NCBI GenBank assembly: GCA_947258835.1
Contig: CAMYJY010000002.1
Coordinates: 10,692-64,162, forward strand
Source: an uncultured Pirellulales bacterium
Lineage (GTDB): Bacteria > Planctomycetota > Planctomycetia > Pirellulales > Lacipirellulaceae
Direction: 5' to 3'
Length of the DNA: 53,471 bases
Under the pieces are notes generated by a model. That model saw only the letters and a list, made by a program, of their open reading frames with translations, had not been told where the DNA came from and did not search any database. Positions 41,920 to 50,066 of this stretch are shown here, piece after piece; the stretch's first letter is position 1, and each line of letters begins with the position of its first letter. The translations under genes were made by a program, and so were the position numbers.

Positions 41920-42633
41920 ATGTTGGAACAGAAACAGGCCGTGGCCGACTGCATGAACCGCCTCTACCGGCAGGGGCTGACGACCACCTCCGGAGGCAAT
42001 GTTTCGCTACGGATTGGCGATGACCTGCTGTTGGTAACCCCGTCGGCCACCGATAAGGGGCGGATGACTGCCGAGCAGATCGTCGAGATGGGGCTGGACG
42101 GAGCCAATCGTACCCCCCAGCATACAAGCCGCTCCCAGAGTCTTACTGAGGGTATCCAGCGGCCGGGAGGGCTTGCAACACCAGACGATTTAGCGACGTG
42201 TATTAGATTCAGCGGCGAGACTCCGCTGCACTTGGAAATCTATCGGCGTCGTCCGGATGTGCGGGCGATTGTCCATGCCCACCCGCCGGTGGCCAGTGCC
42301 TTCACCGCAGTCGACAGGCAACTGAATGTGCGTCTCATTGCAGAGTCCTACGCCATCCTGGGCGAACCGGCCGTGGCCCCGTATGCCCTCACCGGCACCG
42401 CGGAGTTAGCGGAGGCGGTGGCCAGTGCGCTGGTGGGGAGTACGTGCTGCGTCCTCATGAAAAATCATGGGGTACTGACGGTGGGCAGCACCCTGCTGGA
42501 GGCCTTTGATCGTCTGGAGGTGCTGGAGAATGCGGCCAAGATCACCTTGCTGGTCAGCCAGTTGGGCACGGCGGTCGAACTGAACCCGCAGCAGCTGGCG
42601 GAACTTGATCGGTGGGCGGGACGTACGGGCTGA
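41920..42633 (+). CDS. Class II aldolase (fuculose-phosphate aldolase/MtnB-like superfamily) with repeat-encoded insertion
   Basis: Zinc-dependent aldolase or dehydratase family. Landmarks are TTTSGGNVSLRIGDDLLLVT, VTPSATDKGRM, the Glu of GETPLHLEIYRRRPDV, zinc ligands in AIVHAHPPVASAFTAV, and CVLMKNHGVLTVG with the third ligand. A stretch at residues about 61-97 (NRTPQHTSRSQSLTEGIQRP, then GGLATPDDLATC) interrupts the usual short loop before GETPLH and is encoded by a family C repeat. The divergent neighbour mtnA suggests a substrate of methylthioribulose 1-phosphate or a 5-deoxy analogue, either as MtnB dehydratase or as a shunt aldolase. Substrate is inferred from context only. Confidence 0.88.
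   Translation: MLEQKQAVADCMNRLYRQGLTTTSGGNVSLRIGDDLLLVTPSATDKGRMTAEQIVEMGLDGANRTPQHTSRSQSLTEGIQRPGGLATPDDLATCIRFSGETPLHLEIYRRRPDVRAIVHAHPPVASAFTAVDRQLNVRLIAESYAILGEPAVAPYALTGTAELAEAVASALVGSTCCVLMKNHGVLTVGSTLLEAFDRLEVLENAAKITLLVSQLGTAVELNPQQLAELDRWAGRTG
42148..42202 (+). repeat. Family C repeat in frame within the class II aldolase gene
   Basis: Contains GGGTATCCAGCGGCCGGGAG and continues GGCTTGCAACACCAGACG to a GCGACGTGTA end, aligning to the noncoding copies at 39023-39157. The frame is preserved through it. Confidence 0.85.
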
Positions 42634-42671
42634 CCACCCGGGCTGACCACCGAGCGGGCTGACCACCGCGG

Positions 42672-43424
42672 TTAGTTACGCTCCAGCTCGGCCAGGGCCT
42701 GCTCCGGGATGTTGAAGTTGGCGGCCACTTTTTGGACGTCGTCATGGTCGTCGAGCTGATCCATCAGCTGCAGGACTTTGCGGGCCGTTTCTGCGTCGAG
42801 GTCAATCGTGTCGTTGGGGATCCGGCTCAGTTCGCAGGCCTCGTGGGGGATGCCGGCTGCCGCCAGGGCCTCTTGCACGGCGGCAAAATTATCGGGGTCG
42901 CTGATAACTTCGAACTTATCGTCCACCGTTTTCACGTCTTCCGCGCCGGCCTCCAGGGCCAGTTCGAGGAGTTGTTCTTCATCCGTTTGTGCCGCATCGA
43001 TGATGACGATGCCTTTTCGCTCAAACATCCAAGCCACGCAGCCGGTGGCGCCGAGCTTGCCACCTGCCAGCTCGAAGATTTTTTTGACTTCGGGGGCGGT
43101 GCGATTGCGGTTGTCGGTGAGGATTTCGCACAGCACCGCCACCCCGCCCGGACCATAGCCCTCATACAACACCTCATCCAGATTGCCGCCTTCCAGCTCG
43201 CCGGTGCCCTTCTTGATGGCCCGTTCGATATTGTCCTTCGGCATGCTCACGTCTTTGGCATCTTGGATGGCATACCGCAAGCGGAGATTGGTATCCGGAT
43301 CGCCACCACCTGTTTTGGCGGCGACGATGATGGCCCGTGAGAGTTTGCTCCAGACCTTGCCTCGTTTGTTGTCGATGAGGGCCTTTTTGTGCTTGATGCC
43401 GGCCCAATGCGAGTGTCCTGCCAT
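42672..43424 (-). CDS. yebC: YebC/PmpR family (TACO1-like) protein
   Basis: Begins MAGHSHWAGIKHKKALIDNK, a hallmark of the family, then SRAIIVAAKTGGGDPDTNLR, MPKDNIERAIKKGTG, EGYGPGGVAVLCEILTDNRN and MFERKGIVII. Members act as transcriptional regulators or, in recent work, as translation factors for difficult proline stretches. The 250-aa length is normal. It follows the endonuclease III/H1-like gene by 20 nt, in the nusA-infB-rbfA direction, fitting a translation-related role. Confidence 0.95.
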   Translation of the reverse strand: MAGHSHWAGIKHKKALIDNKRGKVWSKLSRAIIVAAKTGGGDPDTNLRLRYAIQDAKDVSMPKDNIERAIKKGTGELEGGNLDEVLYEGYGPGGVAVLCEILTDNRNRTAPEVKKIFELAGGKLGATGCVAWMFERKGIVIIDAAQTDEEQLLELALEAGAEDVKTVDDKFEVISDPDNFAAVQEALAAAGIPHEACELSRIPNDTIDLDAETARKVLQLMDQLDDHDDVQKVAANFNIPEQALAELERN

Positions 43425-43444
43425 ACGACTGCAATTTTCCTGAG

Positions 43445-44560
43445 TTACTTGGGTTTCCGCTGGGAGGCCTTCTTTTTGGTGGTCGCTTTTTTCTTGGCGG
43501 GTGCCTTCTTTTTTACGACCTTGGTTTTTTTCTTGGGGGTCTTCTTCTTGGTGGGGCTCTTCGACGCCGTTTTCTGCGGAGCCGATTTTTTCTTGGCGGG
43601 AGTCTTTTTCTTAGGCGGGGATTTCTTCTTCGGCGAGGCCTTTTTCTTGGTCGGGGCCTTGGGCGGCGCTTTCTTCTGGACGGGCTTTTTCTTGTCCGGG
43701 GAAGCGGCCGCGGCAGCTGGCGGTTTGGCCGACTTGGTGGCCGTGGATGACTTCGCGGTCGTGGTCGACTTGGCGGTCGTGCTTGACTTGGCGGTGCCGG
43801 CAGATTTGGCGGTGCCGGCAGATTTGGTGGTGGTCGACTTCGCGGCAGTGGCCGGAGCCGGCCGAGGCGCCTTTTTGGCCGGTCTTTTCGGGAGGCGGTC
43901 TTTGCAGTCGGGATTGATTTCCAGGAGCAACTTGCGAATCTTGGGACCGTAGGGGCTCCGCCGCAGTTCCACGCCCAGCTGATGCAATAGCGTACTGGTT
44001 TCCACGCCCTTGCTCTTGGGGACGGCACGCTCCAGCCCCGGGACGCTGCCCTTGGCGAACTCATTATCGGAAATCACGCCCACCACACGCATGGATTCCA
44101 GCAGGCCCCCATTGACGGGGATGGCATGACCGCCGAGGGCATTTTGTGTCACATACGACACGATAAAGGGGGTGGAGCCGTTGTATTTTTCGATGGTTTT
44201 GACGGTTTGACCGATGTTTTGCTTTTTCATCGGTTCCAGGTCAAACGTGTAATGCGTTTCAAAAACACTTTGCAAGACGCGCTTTAAGCGCACCGCCGAC
44301 TCGGACGGGTCATTGAGGGGTTTCATGACCAGGGTCAGTTCGCGGATCGATGAAACCCGCACTTCATTCCAGTCAAAATAGTCTTTCGTTAAGACCTCAA
44401 AGACTTCCGTGCTCGGGCCAAGCAGTGAATTTTCCAGGCAGCAAGCAAAGAGCAGGTGCTCTAGGAGCGAATGCTCCGGCTGCGCCTTCACGGGTTGGTA
44501 GTGCCGTTTCAGAATCTTGAGAACCTTGGCGATCATGGTCGCGCGGTTATTACTTGCCAT
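43445..44560 (-). CDS. Endonuclease III-like fold with histone H1-like lysine-rich tail
   Basis: The first 226 residues follow the helical pattern of HhH-GPD glycosylases (LEHLLFACCLENSLLGPSTE, YFDWNEVRVSSIRELTLVMK, STPFIVSYVTQNALGGHAIP, GLERAVPKSKGVE). The catalytic Lys of E. coli endonuclease III and its Asp (AVDTH) are not matched; the latter is IPVNGG with N150. The Fe-S cysteine cluster is also absent, with a single Cys in INPDCKDR. Residues 227-371 are almost only Lys, Ala, Pro, Ser and Thr with AKKK and PKKK repeats, as in histone H1-like bacterial proteins. It is probably a non-catalytic DNA-binding protein. It sits between rbfA (58 nt upstream) and yebC. The fold call is from pattern only. 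Confidence 0.8.
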   Translation of the reverse strand: MASNNRATMIAKVLKILKRHYQPVKAQPEHSLLEHLLFACCLENSLLGPSTEVFEVLTKDYFDWNEVRVSSIRELTLVMKPLNDPSESAVRLKRVLQSVFETHYTFDLEPMKKQNIGQTVKTIEKYNGSTPFIVSYVTQNALGGHAIPVNGGLLESMRVVGVISDNEFAKGSVPGLERAVPKSKGVETSTLLHQLGVELRRSPYGPKIRKLLLEINPDCKDRLPKRPAKKAPRPAPATAAKSTTTKSAGTAKSAGTAKSSTTAKSTTTAKSSTATKSAKPPAAAAASPDKKKPVQKKAPPKAPTKKKASPKKKSPPKKKTPAKKKSAPQKTASKSPTKKKTPKKKTKVVKKKAPAKKKATTKKKASQRKPK

Positions 44561-44618
44561 CGTCGGAAGTCTCTACATAAACAGTGGATGAAAAATGCTG
44601 GGGAAACGCGTTTGCCGC

Positions 44619-45050
44619 TTAGTTCGGATCGGGCACTTCGGGAGGAGGCGACGCATCATCCAAGATGGTATTTTCCAGGGGCGTTGTGGCTGGCGGTGCT
44701 TCCGTCGCTGCGGGGAGGACTTCGTCCAGCACCTTGGCAATTGCAATCGACTTTTTCACACCCAGATCCAGTTCAAAACGAATTCTCGGCGTGTAGCGCG
44801 TGTCGATCCGTTTGGATATTTTCTGCTGCAGGTAGCCTGCCGAACTGTTCAGGCCCTGGAGGCACAGTTTTTGTGCCGTGTCGTCTCCCATGATCGAGAC
44901 ATGCACCTTGGAATGGCGCATGTCGGGGGTGACCTCCACATAGGTCACGGTGACACCCTCGATGCGGGGGTCTTTCAAGTCGGCCAGGATGGCCATGCTG
45001 ACCACTTCGCGAATTGCTTCCGCTGCTTTTAAGACACGTCGAGAAGTCAT
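44619..45050 (-). CDS. rbfA: Ribosome-binding factor A
   Basis: Aids 30S subunit maturation. It begins MTSRRVLKAAEAIREVVSMA and includes LADLKDPRIEGVTVTYVEVT, RHSKVHVSIMGDD and LQQKISKRIDTRYTPRIRFE, matching RbfA. A further 20 residues at the C-terminus are Pro/Glu/Thr-rich. I choose the ATG at 45050, giving 143 aa. A TTG four codons upstream (45062) is possible. It is downstream of infB by about 130 nt, the usual gene order nusA-infB-rbfA. Confidence 0.93.
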   Translation of the reverse strand: MTSRRVLKAAEAIREVVSMAILADLKDPRIEGVTVTYVEVTPDMRHSKVHVSIMGDDTAQKLCLQGLNSSAGYLQQKISKRIDTRYTPRIRFELDLGVKKSIAIAKVLDEVLPAATEAPPATTPLENTILDDASPPPEVPDPN

Positions 45051-45183
45051 GTTGCCGCTCAAAAAATTAGGGCACTTTGCCGTGCGTGGACCCGTCCGCG
45101 GCGCATCTCGGACGGGCTCGTCGCTGCAGGCGTGGGACTGTCACATGGAATCTGGTGGGAGGATCGATACGGCACGGCCGGGC

Positions 45184-47949
45184 TCAGTTGTTGGATTCGT
45201 CAAAGCTGCGACCAATTTCTTCGATGCGGTAGACCTCCATCAAATCACCTTCCTTGATGTCATTGAAACCCGCCAGTTTGATGCCACACTCCATGCCTTC
45301 ACGCACTTCTTTGGCATCGTCTTTCTCGCGGCGGAGTGTGTCGATGGGATAATCGCCGATAATCGTGCTCTCGCGGATGACGCGCGCCCGGCTGTTCCGC
45401 TCGACGGTGCCCGCCAACACACGGCAGCCGGCAATCACTCCCACGCGGCTGATTTTGAACGTCTGTTGGACCAACGCACGACCCAGATCGACCTCCCGCT
45501 CTTCCGGTTTCAGCAAACCCTCCAAAGCGGCTTTGAGGTCTTCGGTGATTTTGTAGATGACTTGGTACCGCTTGATCTGCACGCCTCTTTGTTCGGCCAA
45601 GATGCGTGCCGATTCATCCGCCACGACGTTGAAGCCAATGATGATTGCATCGGAGGCATCGGCCAGTGTCACGTCGGCTTCCGAAACACCACCGACGGAG
45701 GCTTGCAAGAGCTTGATTTTCACCTCGGGATGGTCCAGCTTTTCCAGCTCTTTTTGCAAAGCCTCGATGGATCCGCGGACATCGGCACGGAGGATGAGAT
45801 TGAGCGTTTGGACGCCGCCGTCGCCCTCCAAGCGATCGAAGAGATTTTCCAAGGTGACGTGCTGGATTCCCGAGCCCAACGTGGAAGATCGCTCCGACTC
45901 GGCGCGATTTTCCGCGATCGCGCGGGCATCGGCAATGTCGTCGAGGACATAAAAATGCTCGCCTGCCGCCGGGGCAATGTCGAATCCCGTAATGTTGATG
46001 GGAATACTGGGTCCGGCTTGCTCGACCCGTACCTGGGGGTGGAGGGTGTCGTACATGGCTTTGACTTTACCGTAGGCCTGGCCGCACACCACCACATCGC
46101 CCACACGCAGCGTACCTTTTTGCACGATCACTTTGGCCACCACGCCGCGGCCCGTTTCTTGCTGCGCCTCCAGGCAGGTTCCCGTGGCAGCCCGGCCGGG
46201 ATTGGCCTGGTATTCATGCAGTTCGGCGACGGTGAGCACCGTTTCCAGCAACTCGTCCAGGCCTGCGCCGGTCGTGGCGCTGGTTTGCACCACCTCCACA
46301 TCGCCGCCCCATTCACTGGGAAGCAATTCGTTGACCGACAGGTCCTGCATCACGCGATTGATGTCGACTCCGGGCAAGTCAATCTTGTTGAGTGCCACCA
46401 CGATGGGCACTTCGGCAGCCCGCGCGTGGCTGATGGCCTCTTCCGTTTGCGGCATCACCCCGTCGTCGGCAGCAACCACCAACACGGCAATGTCCGTGAC
46501 GGTGGCTCCCCGCGCACGCATTTCCGTGAATGCTTCGTGGCCCGGGGTATCGACGAAAGACAGCTGTCGACCGTCCTTGTCGATGGTGTAGGCGCGGATG
46601 TGTTGCGTGATGCCGCCACTTTCGCCGCTTACCACATCGATGCCAATGATGGAATCCAGCAGTGAGGTTTTGCCGTGATCGACGTGCCCCAGGAAAGTGA
46701 CGACCGGTGGTCGCGGTACCAGATCCGCTGGGGCGTCCTCCAGCTCTTGAATCCCCAACAGCAATTCATCTTCTTTGCTGACGGCTGCTTTGAACTCAAT
46801 GTCAACACCCAACTCCGCCGCTACAAATTGGGTGAGTTCTGGATCCATTTGGGCGGTGATCGTGGTCATCACGCCCTCCTGCATCAAAATCCGTAAGATT
46901 TCGTTGGCAGGGACACCGGTGGCCGCGGAGAATTCGCGGATGGAGCAGGGCAGCTGCAGCGCAACCTTCTCTTTGCGCGGCGCGGCCGTGCTGACGCCGG
47001 ACTTTTTGGTACGGCGAAACGTGCGGCGACGGCTGAAATGATCGCCCGTGCTCCGCCGGGATTGGCGCTGGCGGCTGAGCTGGCGTTGCTCGCGCCCACC
47101 CAACATCGGATCTCCGGTGGAATCCCCCGGCTTGCCTTTGTGGCGTTTTCCGCGGCCGCGACCCTCGGATTCTGGGGGCGCTTCGGGCGGACGTTTGGCT
47201 TTTTCGAGCGATTCCTCGTGCTTCCGCAGATGGGCCGTCAACGGTTTAGAATCGGCCTTGCCCGCGCGGAGGGCGTCCGCTGGCAGCCTCATGTCGGGCT
47301 TTTGAGTCGGTTCTTCCGATGTTTTTGCCGCCGGTGAGATTTCTGGCTGATCCGCGGCCGGAATCGGGGCCAGCTTCACGGCTGGGCGTGTGCGAGGAAC
47401 ATTGCCCGTGGCAGCAGGCTTGGAACTTTTTCCCGCAGAACGCCCGCTATCCAGCGTGGGCAATTTCCCGGTGGCATGGCCGGGTCCCACATACTCCTCG
47501 CGCCGCATGACACCGGCCAAGGGGCCAGGCGAACGGGGGCCCTCCGCCGCGTCGCCCTGGGCTACGTCTTCGTCGGCCGTTTTTGTGGGAGCAGGTGGGC
47601 TGTCGGAGGTCTTGGCGACTGGCTCCGACTTGACCTGGGATTCCAGTCGCGCCTGGCGGATGGCGGCCAAGGGAGAGGCCGGTCGGGCAGCACTGATGAC
47701 CGGCATTTTGCCAGTGCGTGCCGCTTCGCTCGGGCGTTCCGGGGTCGGGGCGGCGGCAGGCGATGAAGCAGCCGGGCCGGCGGATCCCGACGGCTTGCTG
47801 AAGTGCTCGCGCAGTTTGGCGACTTCTTCTTCGTTGAGACTTGCCAGCGCAGAGCCCTTGCCTCGAATACCTACTTTAGTGCAGATATCGACCAGCTCTT
47901 TGCTGTCAACTTTTAGTTCCTTTGCCAAGGAGTATATACGAACTGCCAA
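45184..47949 (-). CDS. infB: Translation initiation factor IF-2, TTG start
   Basis: GTPase that places initiator tRNA on the ribosome. It starts LAVRIYSLAKELKVDSKELV (IF2 N-domain), followed by a long charged Ala/Pro/Lys linker (about residues 55-310), a second IF2-N motif, and the G domain with FLGHVDHGKTSLLDS (about 418), DTPGHEAFTEMRARG and NKIDLPG. Domains II-IV follow and the protein ends GRSFDESNN. I choose the TTG at 47949 because GGAG lies 8 nt upstream (47958-47961) and the family begins there, giving 921 aa. An in-frame ATG at 48093 would add 48 unrelated residues. Confidence 0.95.
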   Translation of the reverse strand: MAVRIYSLAKELKVDSKELVDICTKVGIRGKGSALASLNEEEVAKLREHFSKPSGSAGPAASSPAAAPTPERPSEAARTGKMPVISAARPASPLAAIRQARLESQVKSEPVAKTSDSPPAPTKTADEDVAQGDAAEGPRSPGPLAGVMRREEYVGPGHATGKLPTLDSGRSAGKSSKPAATGNVPRTRPAVKLAPIPAADQPEISPAAKTSEEPTQKPDMRLPADALRAGKADSKPLTAHLRKHEESLEKAKRPPEAPPESEGRGRGKRHKGKPGDSTGDPMLGGREQRQLSRQRQSRRSTGDHFSRRRTFRRTKKSGVSTAAPRKEKVALQLPCSIREFSAATGVPANEILRILMQEGVMTTITAQMDPELTQFVAAELGVDIEFKAAVSKEDELLLGIQELEDAPADLVPRPPVVTFLGHVDHGKTSLLDSIIGIDVVSGESGGITQHIRAYTIDKDGRQLSFVDTPGHEAFTEMRARGATVTDIAVLVVAADDGVMPQTEEAISHARAAEVPIVVALNKIDLPGVDINRVMQDLSVNELLPSEWGGDVEVVQTSATTGAGLDELLETVLTVAELHEYQANPGRAATGTCLEAQQETGRGVVAKVIVQKGTLRVGDVVVCGQAYGKVKAMYDTLHPQVRVEQAGPSIPINITGFDIAPAAGEHFYVLDDIADARAIAENRAESERSSTLGSGIQHVTLENLFDRLEGDGGVQTLNLILRADVRGSIEALQKELEKLDHPEVKIKLLQASVGGVSEADVTLADASDAIIIGFNVVADESARILAEQRGVQIKRYQVIYKITEDLKAALEGLLKPEEREVDLGRALVQQTFKISRVGVIAGCRVLAGTVERNSRARVIRESTIIGDYPIDTLRREKDDAKEVREGMECGIKLAGFNDIKEGDLMEVYRIEEIGRSFDESNN

Positions 47950-48125
47950 CTTGAATTCTCCGGGCGAGTGGCCGTTTGTGGGCACCGCTGCTGGTGTTCC
48001 CAGGAGGAACGGGCAAGGGTGCGGGGAAACGATCGGCTCGCGTTGATTAAAACTACTGACTTTCTTTAGGAAACCATTACGATCATCCTCCACGAGTGCT
48101 CAAACAAACTCCGAATAAAATGCAG

Positions 48126-49559
48126 TTAAGATGCGGGCTCAGAGCCCGTGGCAGAGCGGTCCGCCTCTTGCTCGTCGGTTGGCTGCGTTTCAGTCGTTGC
48201 TGCTTCTGCTGCGGGAGCCTCCGTGGCCGCGGACTCACTGCCAGCGACCTCTGCGGCGTCTGGGTCTGCGGGGTCCGGGTCTGCCGTGGCCGCCGGCTCG
48301 GGGGCTGCCACTTTCTCGGCAGCGGCGTCCGCAGCGGCCTGCCGCTTTTCCTGCTGCACTGCTTGCCGCTCGGCTTCGCGTTTGCGCAGCCGTGCTGCGG
48401 TGGCAGCTTTCTCTGCTTCTTCGGCTTTGAACTCGGCTTGTTCCACAATGGCGTCGACTTCTGCTGCCGAAAGTTTGCCCATTTCCATGAGAGCATCTGG
48501 CTCAATGACCGAGAGGTCGTCGTAACTCAGGAAACCCTCTTCCACCAGCCGTTCCGCCAGCTCCACAGCGACGCCCTCCAAGGCGCTAAAGCCTTGCACG
48601 GCGCGGTCAATCGACTCCGCCAATTCTTCCTGGGTCATGATCTCAATGTCCCAGCCAGACAGCTTGCTGGCCAACCGGACATTTTGACCACGTCGCCCGA
48701 TCGCTAGTGAGAGCTGGTCTTCCCGCACCAAGACAATCGCTCGTCCCAGCATCTTGCAGAGAATCACCTGCTCGACCTCGGCCGGCTGCAGGGCATTGGG
48801 AATTAGCACCTCCAGGTTGTCGTCCCAGCGGACAATATCAATCCGTTCACCACCGAGTTCGTCGACAATATTCTTGATGCGGTTTCCCCGCACACCGACG
48901 CAAGCACCCACGCAATCGACGCGCTGGTCCGAACTACTCACCGCTACCTTCGACCGATAACCGGGCTCCCGTGACATCGAACGAACTTCGATGATGCCGT
49001 CCACAATTTCAGGGATTTCTTGTTCAAACAGCCGCTGCACCAGCTGCGGGCGGGCGCGGCTCAGAATGACCTTCACACGGCTACCCGCTTTGCGCACCTC
49101 AAACACCGTGCCCCGTACGCGCTCGTTGACGTGGTGCGATTCGCCGGGAATTTGTTCACTGCGCGGTAAAATAGCTTCCACGTTGCTGAGGGCCACCGTG
49201 GCCGCGCCCCCTTCATAACGCTGTACGACGCCGCTCACCATTTCGCCAACCAGCTCCGTGTACTCCTCGTAGAGGGCATCCCGCTCGGCTTCGCGAATTT
49301 TTTGAATCATCACCTGCTTGGCTGTTTGAGCCCCAATGCGGCCCACTGTTTCTTCGGAATCTAAAACCTCGCCATCACAGGTGGCCGAAATCTCCCCCGT
49401 TTTCCGGTCGATCTCCACGACGATGTCGGACTCTTCACCGTAGTGTTTCTTAGCAGCGGATACGAGCGCAGCCTCAATTCCCTCGAACACGATTTCCTGT
49501 TCGATGTTTTTGTCGCGATGGATGGCATCGACGATGCGTAGCACTTCGGTGGCGTTCAT
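48126..49559 (-). CDS. nusA: Transcription termination/antitermination factor NusA
   Basis: RNA polymerase-associated factor. It begins MNATEVLRIVDAIHRDKNIE and has the N-terminal domain, an S1 domain (VSGVVQRYEGGAATVALSNV), and KH domains with RGNRIKNIVDELGGERIDIV and LAIGRRGQNVRLASKLSGWD. A C-terminal helical segment (FLSYDDLSVIEPDALMEMGK) follows, then an unusually long Ala/Glu/Thr-rich acidic tail. I start at the ATG ending 49559 (477 aa). The frame runs open to 49673, but those codons read through a repeat. No rimP is seen upstream, although rimP commonly precedes nusA. Confidence 0.95.
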   Translation of the reverse strand: MNATEVLRIVDAIHRDKNIEQEIVFEGIEAALVSAAKKHYGEESDIVVEIDRKTGEISATCDGEVLDSEETVGRIGAQTAKQVMIQKIREAERDALYEEYTELVGEMVSGVVQRYEGGAATVALSNVEAILPRSEQIPGESHHVNERVRGTVFEVRKAGSRVKVILSRARPQLVQRLFEQEIPEIVDGIIEVRSMSREPGYRSKVAVSSSDQRVDCVGACVGVRGNRIKNIVDELGGERIDIVRWDDNLEVLIPNALQPAEVEQVILCKMLGRAIVLVREDQLSLAIGRRGQNVRLASKLSGWDIEIMTQEELAESIDRAVQGFSALEGVAVELAERLVEEGFLSYDDLSVIEPDALMEMGKLSAAEVDAIVEQAEFKAEEAEKAATAARLRKREAERQAVQQEKRQAAADAAAEKVAAPEPAATADPDPADPDAAEVAGSESAATEAPAAEAATTETQPTDEQEADRSATGSEPAS

Positions 49560-49641
49560 GTTGTTCTCGCGCGGCGTATTTCGCCCGCCGTAGGGCAACC
49601 AAGTTGTTCGAATTGTTTTACTGCACGTCCCATCGGCTCTT

Positions 49642-49697
49642 GCTGCACGTCCCAAAACGTGCCGTGCTGCCATCTTTCCCGGCCGCTGGATGCCTCC
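49642..49697 (-). repeat. Family C repeat copy upstream of nusA
   Basis: Minus-strand text GGAGGCATCCAGCGGCCGGG, then AAAGATGGCAGCACGG and TTTTGGGACGTGCA. A partial additional end (GGGACGTGCAG) lies at 49621-49631. Confidence 0.88.
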
Positions 49698-49924
49698 GGT
49701 GCGGTTCCGGGACTGGACGAAACTCCTTGTAGCGAGCCAACTTACAAGCAGTTCGCAAGCTGGTCAGCTTACTAGCCCGAAAATGGCATGTCAAGTCACG
49801 GCCCGGTTTGATTCTGCGAGCGGGTGCCGGAACGGGCTTGTACAAACTTCGCTACCGTCTGGCTGCGAATATCAGATTTCTCCAGCGAGTGGTGTGAAAT
49901 CGCCGGAATTTGGAGAAAGAGCCC

Positions 49925-49990
49925 TAGCCGATGGGCGATAGCCCCGGTTCCGTGAGACGCACAAGAACCGGGGCTATCGCCCATCGGCTA
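49925..49990. repeat. Family G hairpin element, copy 2
   Basis: Arms TAGCCGATGGGCGATAGCCC and GGGCTATCGCCCATCGGCTA are exactly complementary over the outer 20 bp. The loop contains GTGAGACGC, the reverse complement of the loop of copy 1 at 35204-35270. Confidence 0.93.
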
Positions 49991-50066
49991 AGGATAAAAA
50001 GTGCCGTTGCAGCTAGCAGGTCCTGCAGCTGGCCTGGTCGGCGGCTGTGAGCAGGTCGCCTGCCAA

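Larger units (their letters stand above)
49560..50066. other. 507-bp region upstream of nusA with repeats
   Basis: Contains a family C copy (49642-49697), a 17-nt word shared with 21591-21607 (at 49822-49838), and a family G hairpin (49925-49990). The nusA-infB operon promoter must lie here or further upstream; no clear promoter was recognised. Confidence 0.75.

Noticed and set aside
44950..46665. 571-residue plus-strand open frame opposite infB
   Set aside because: Shadow of IF-2 on the other strand; the IF-2 G-domain motifs are unambiguous.
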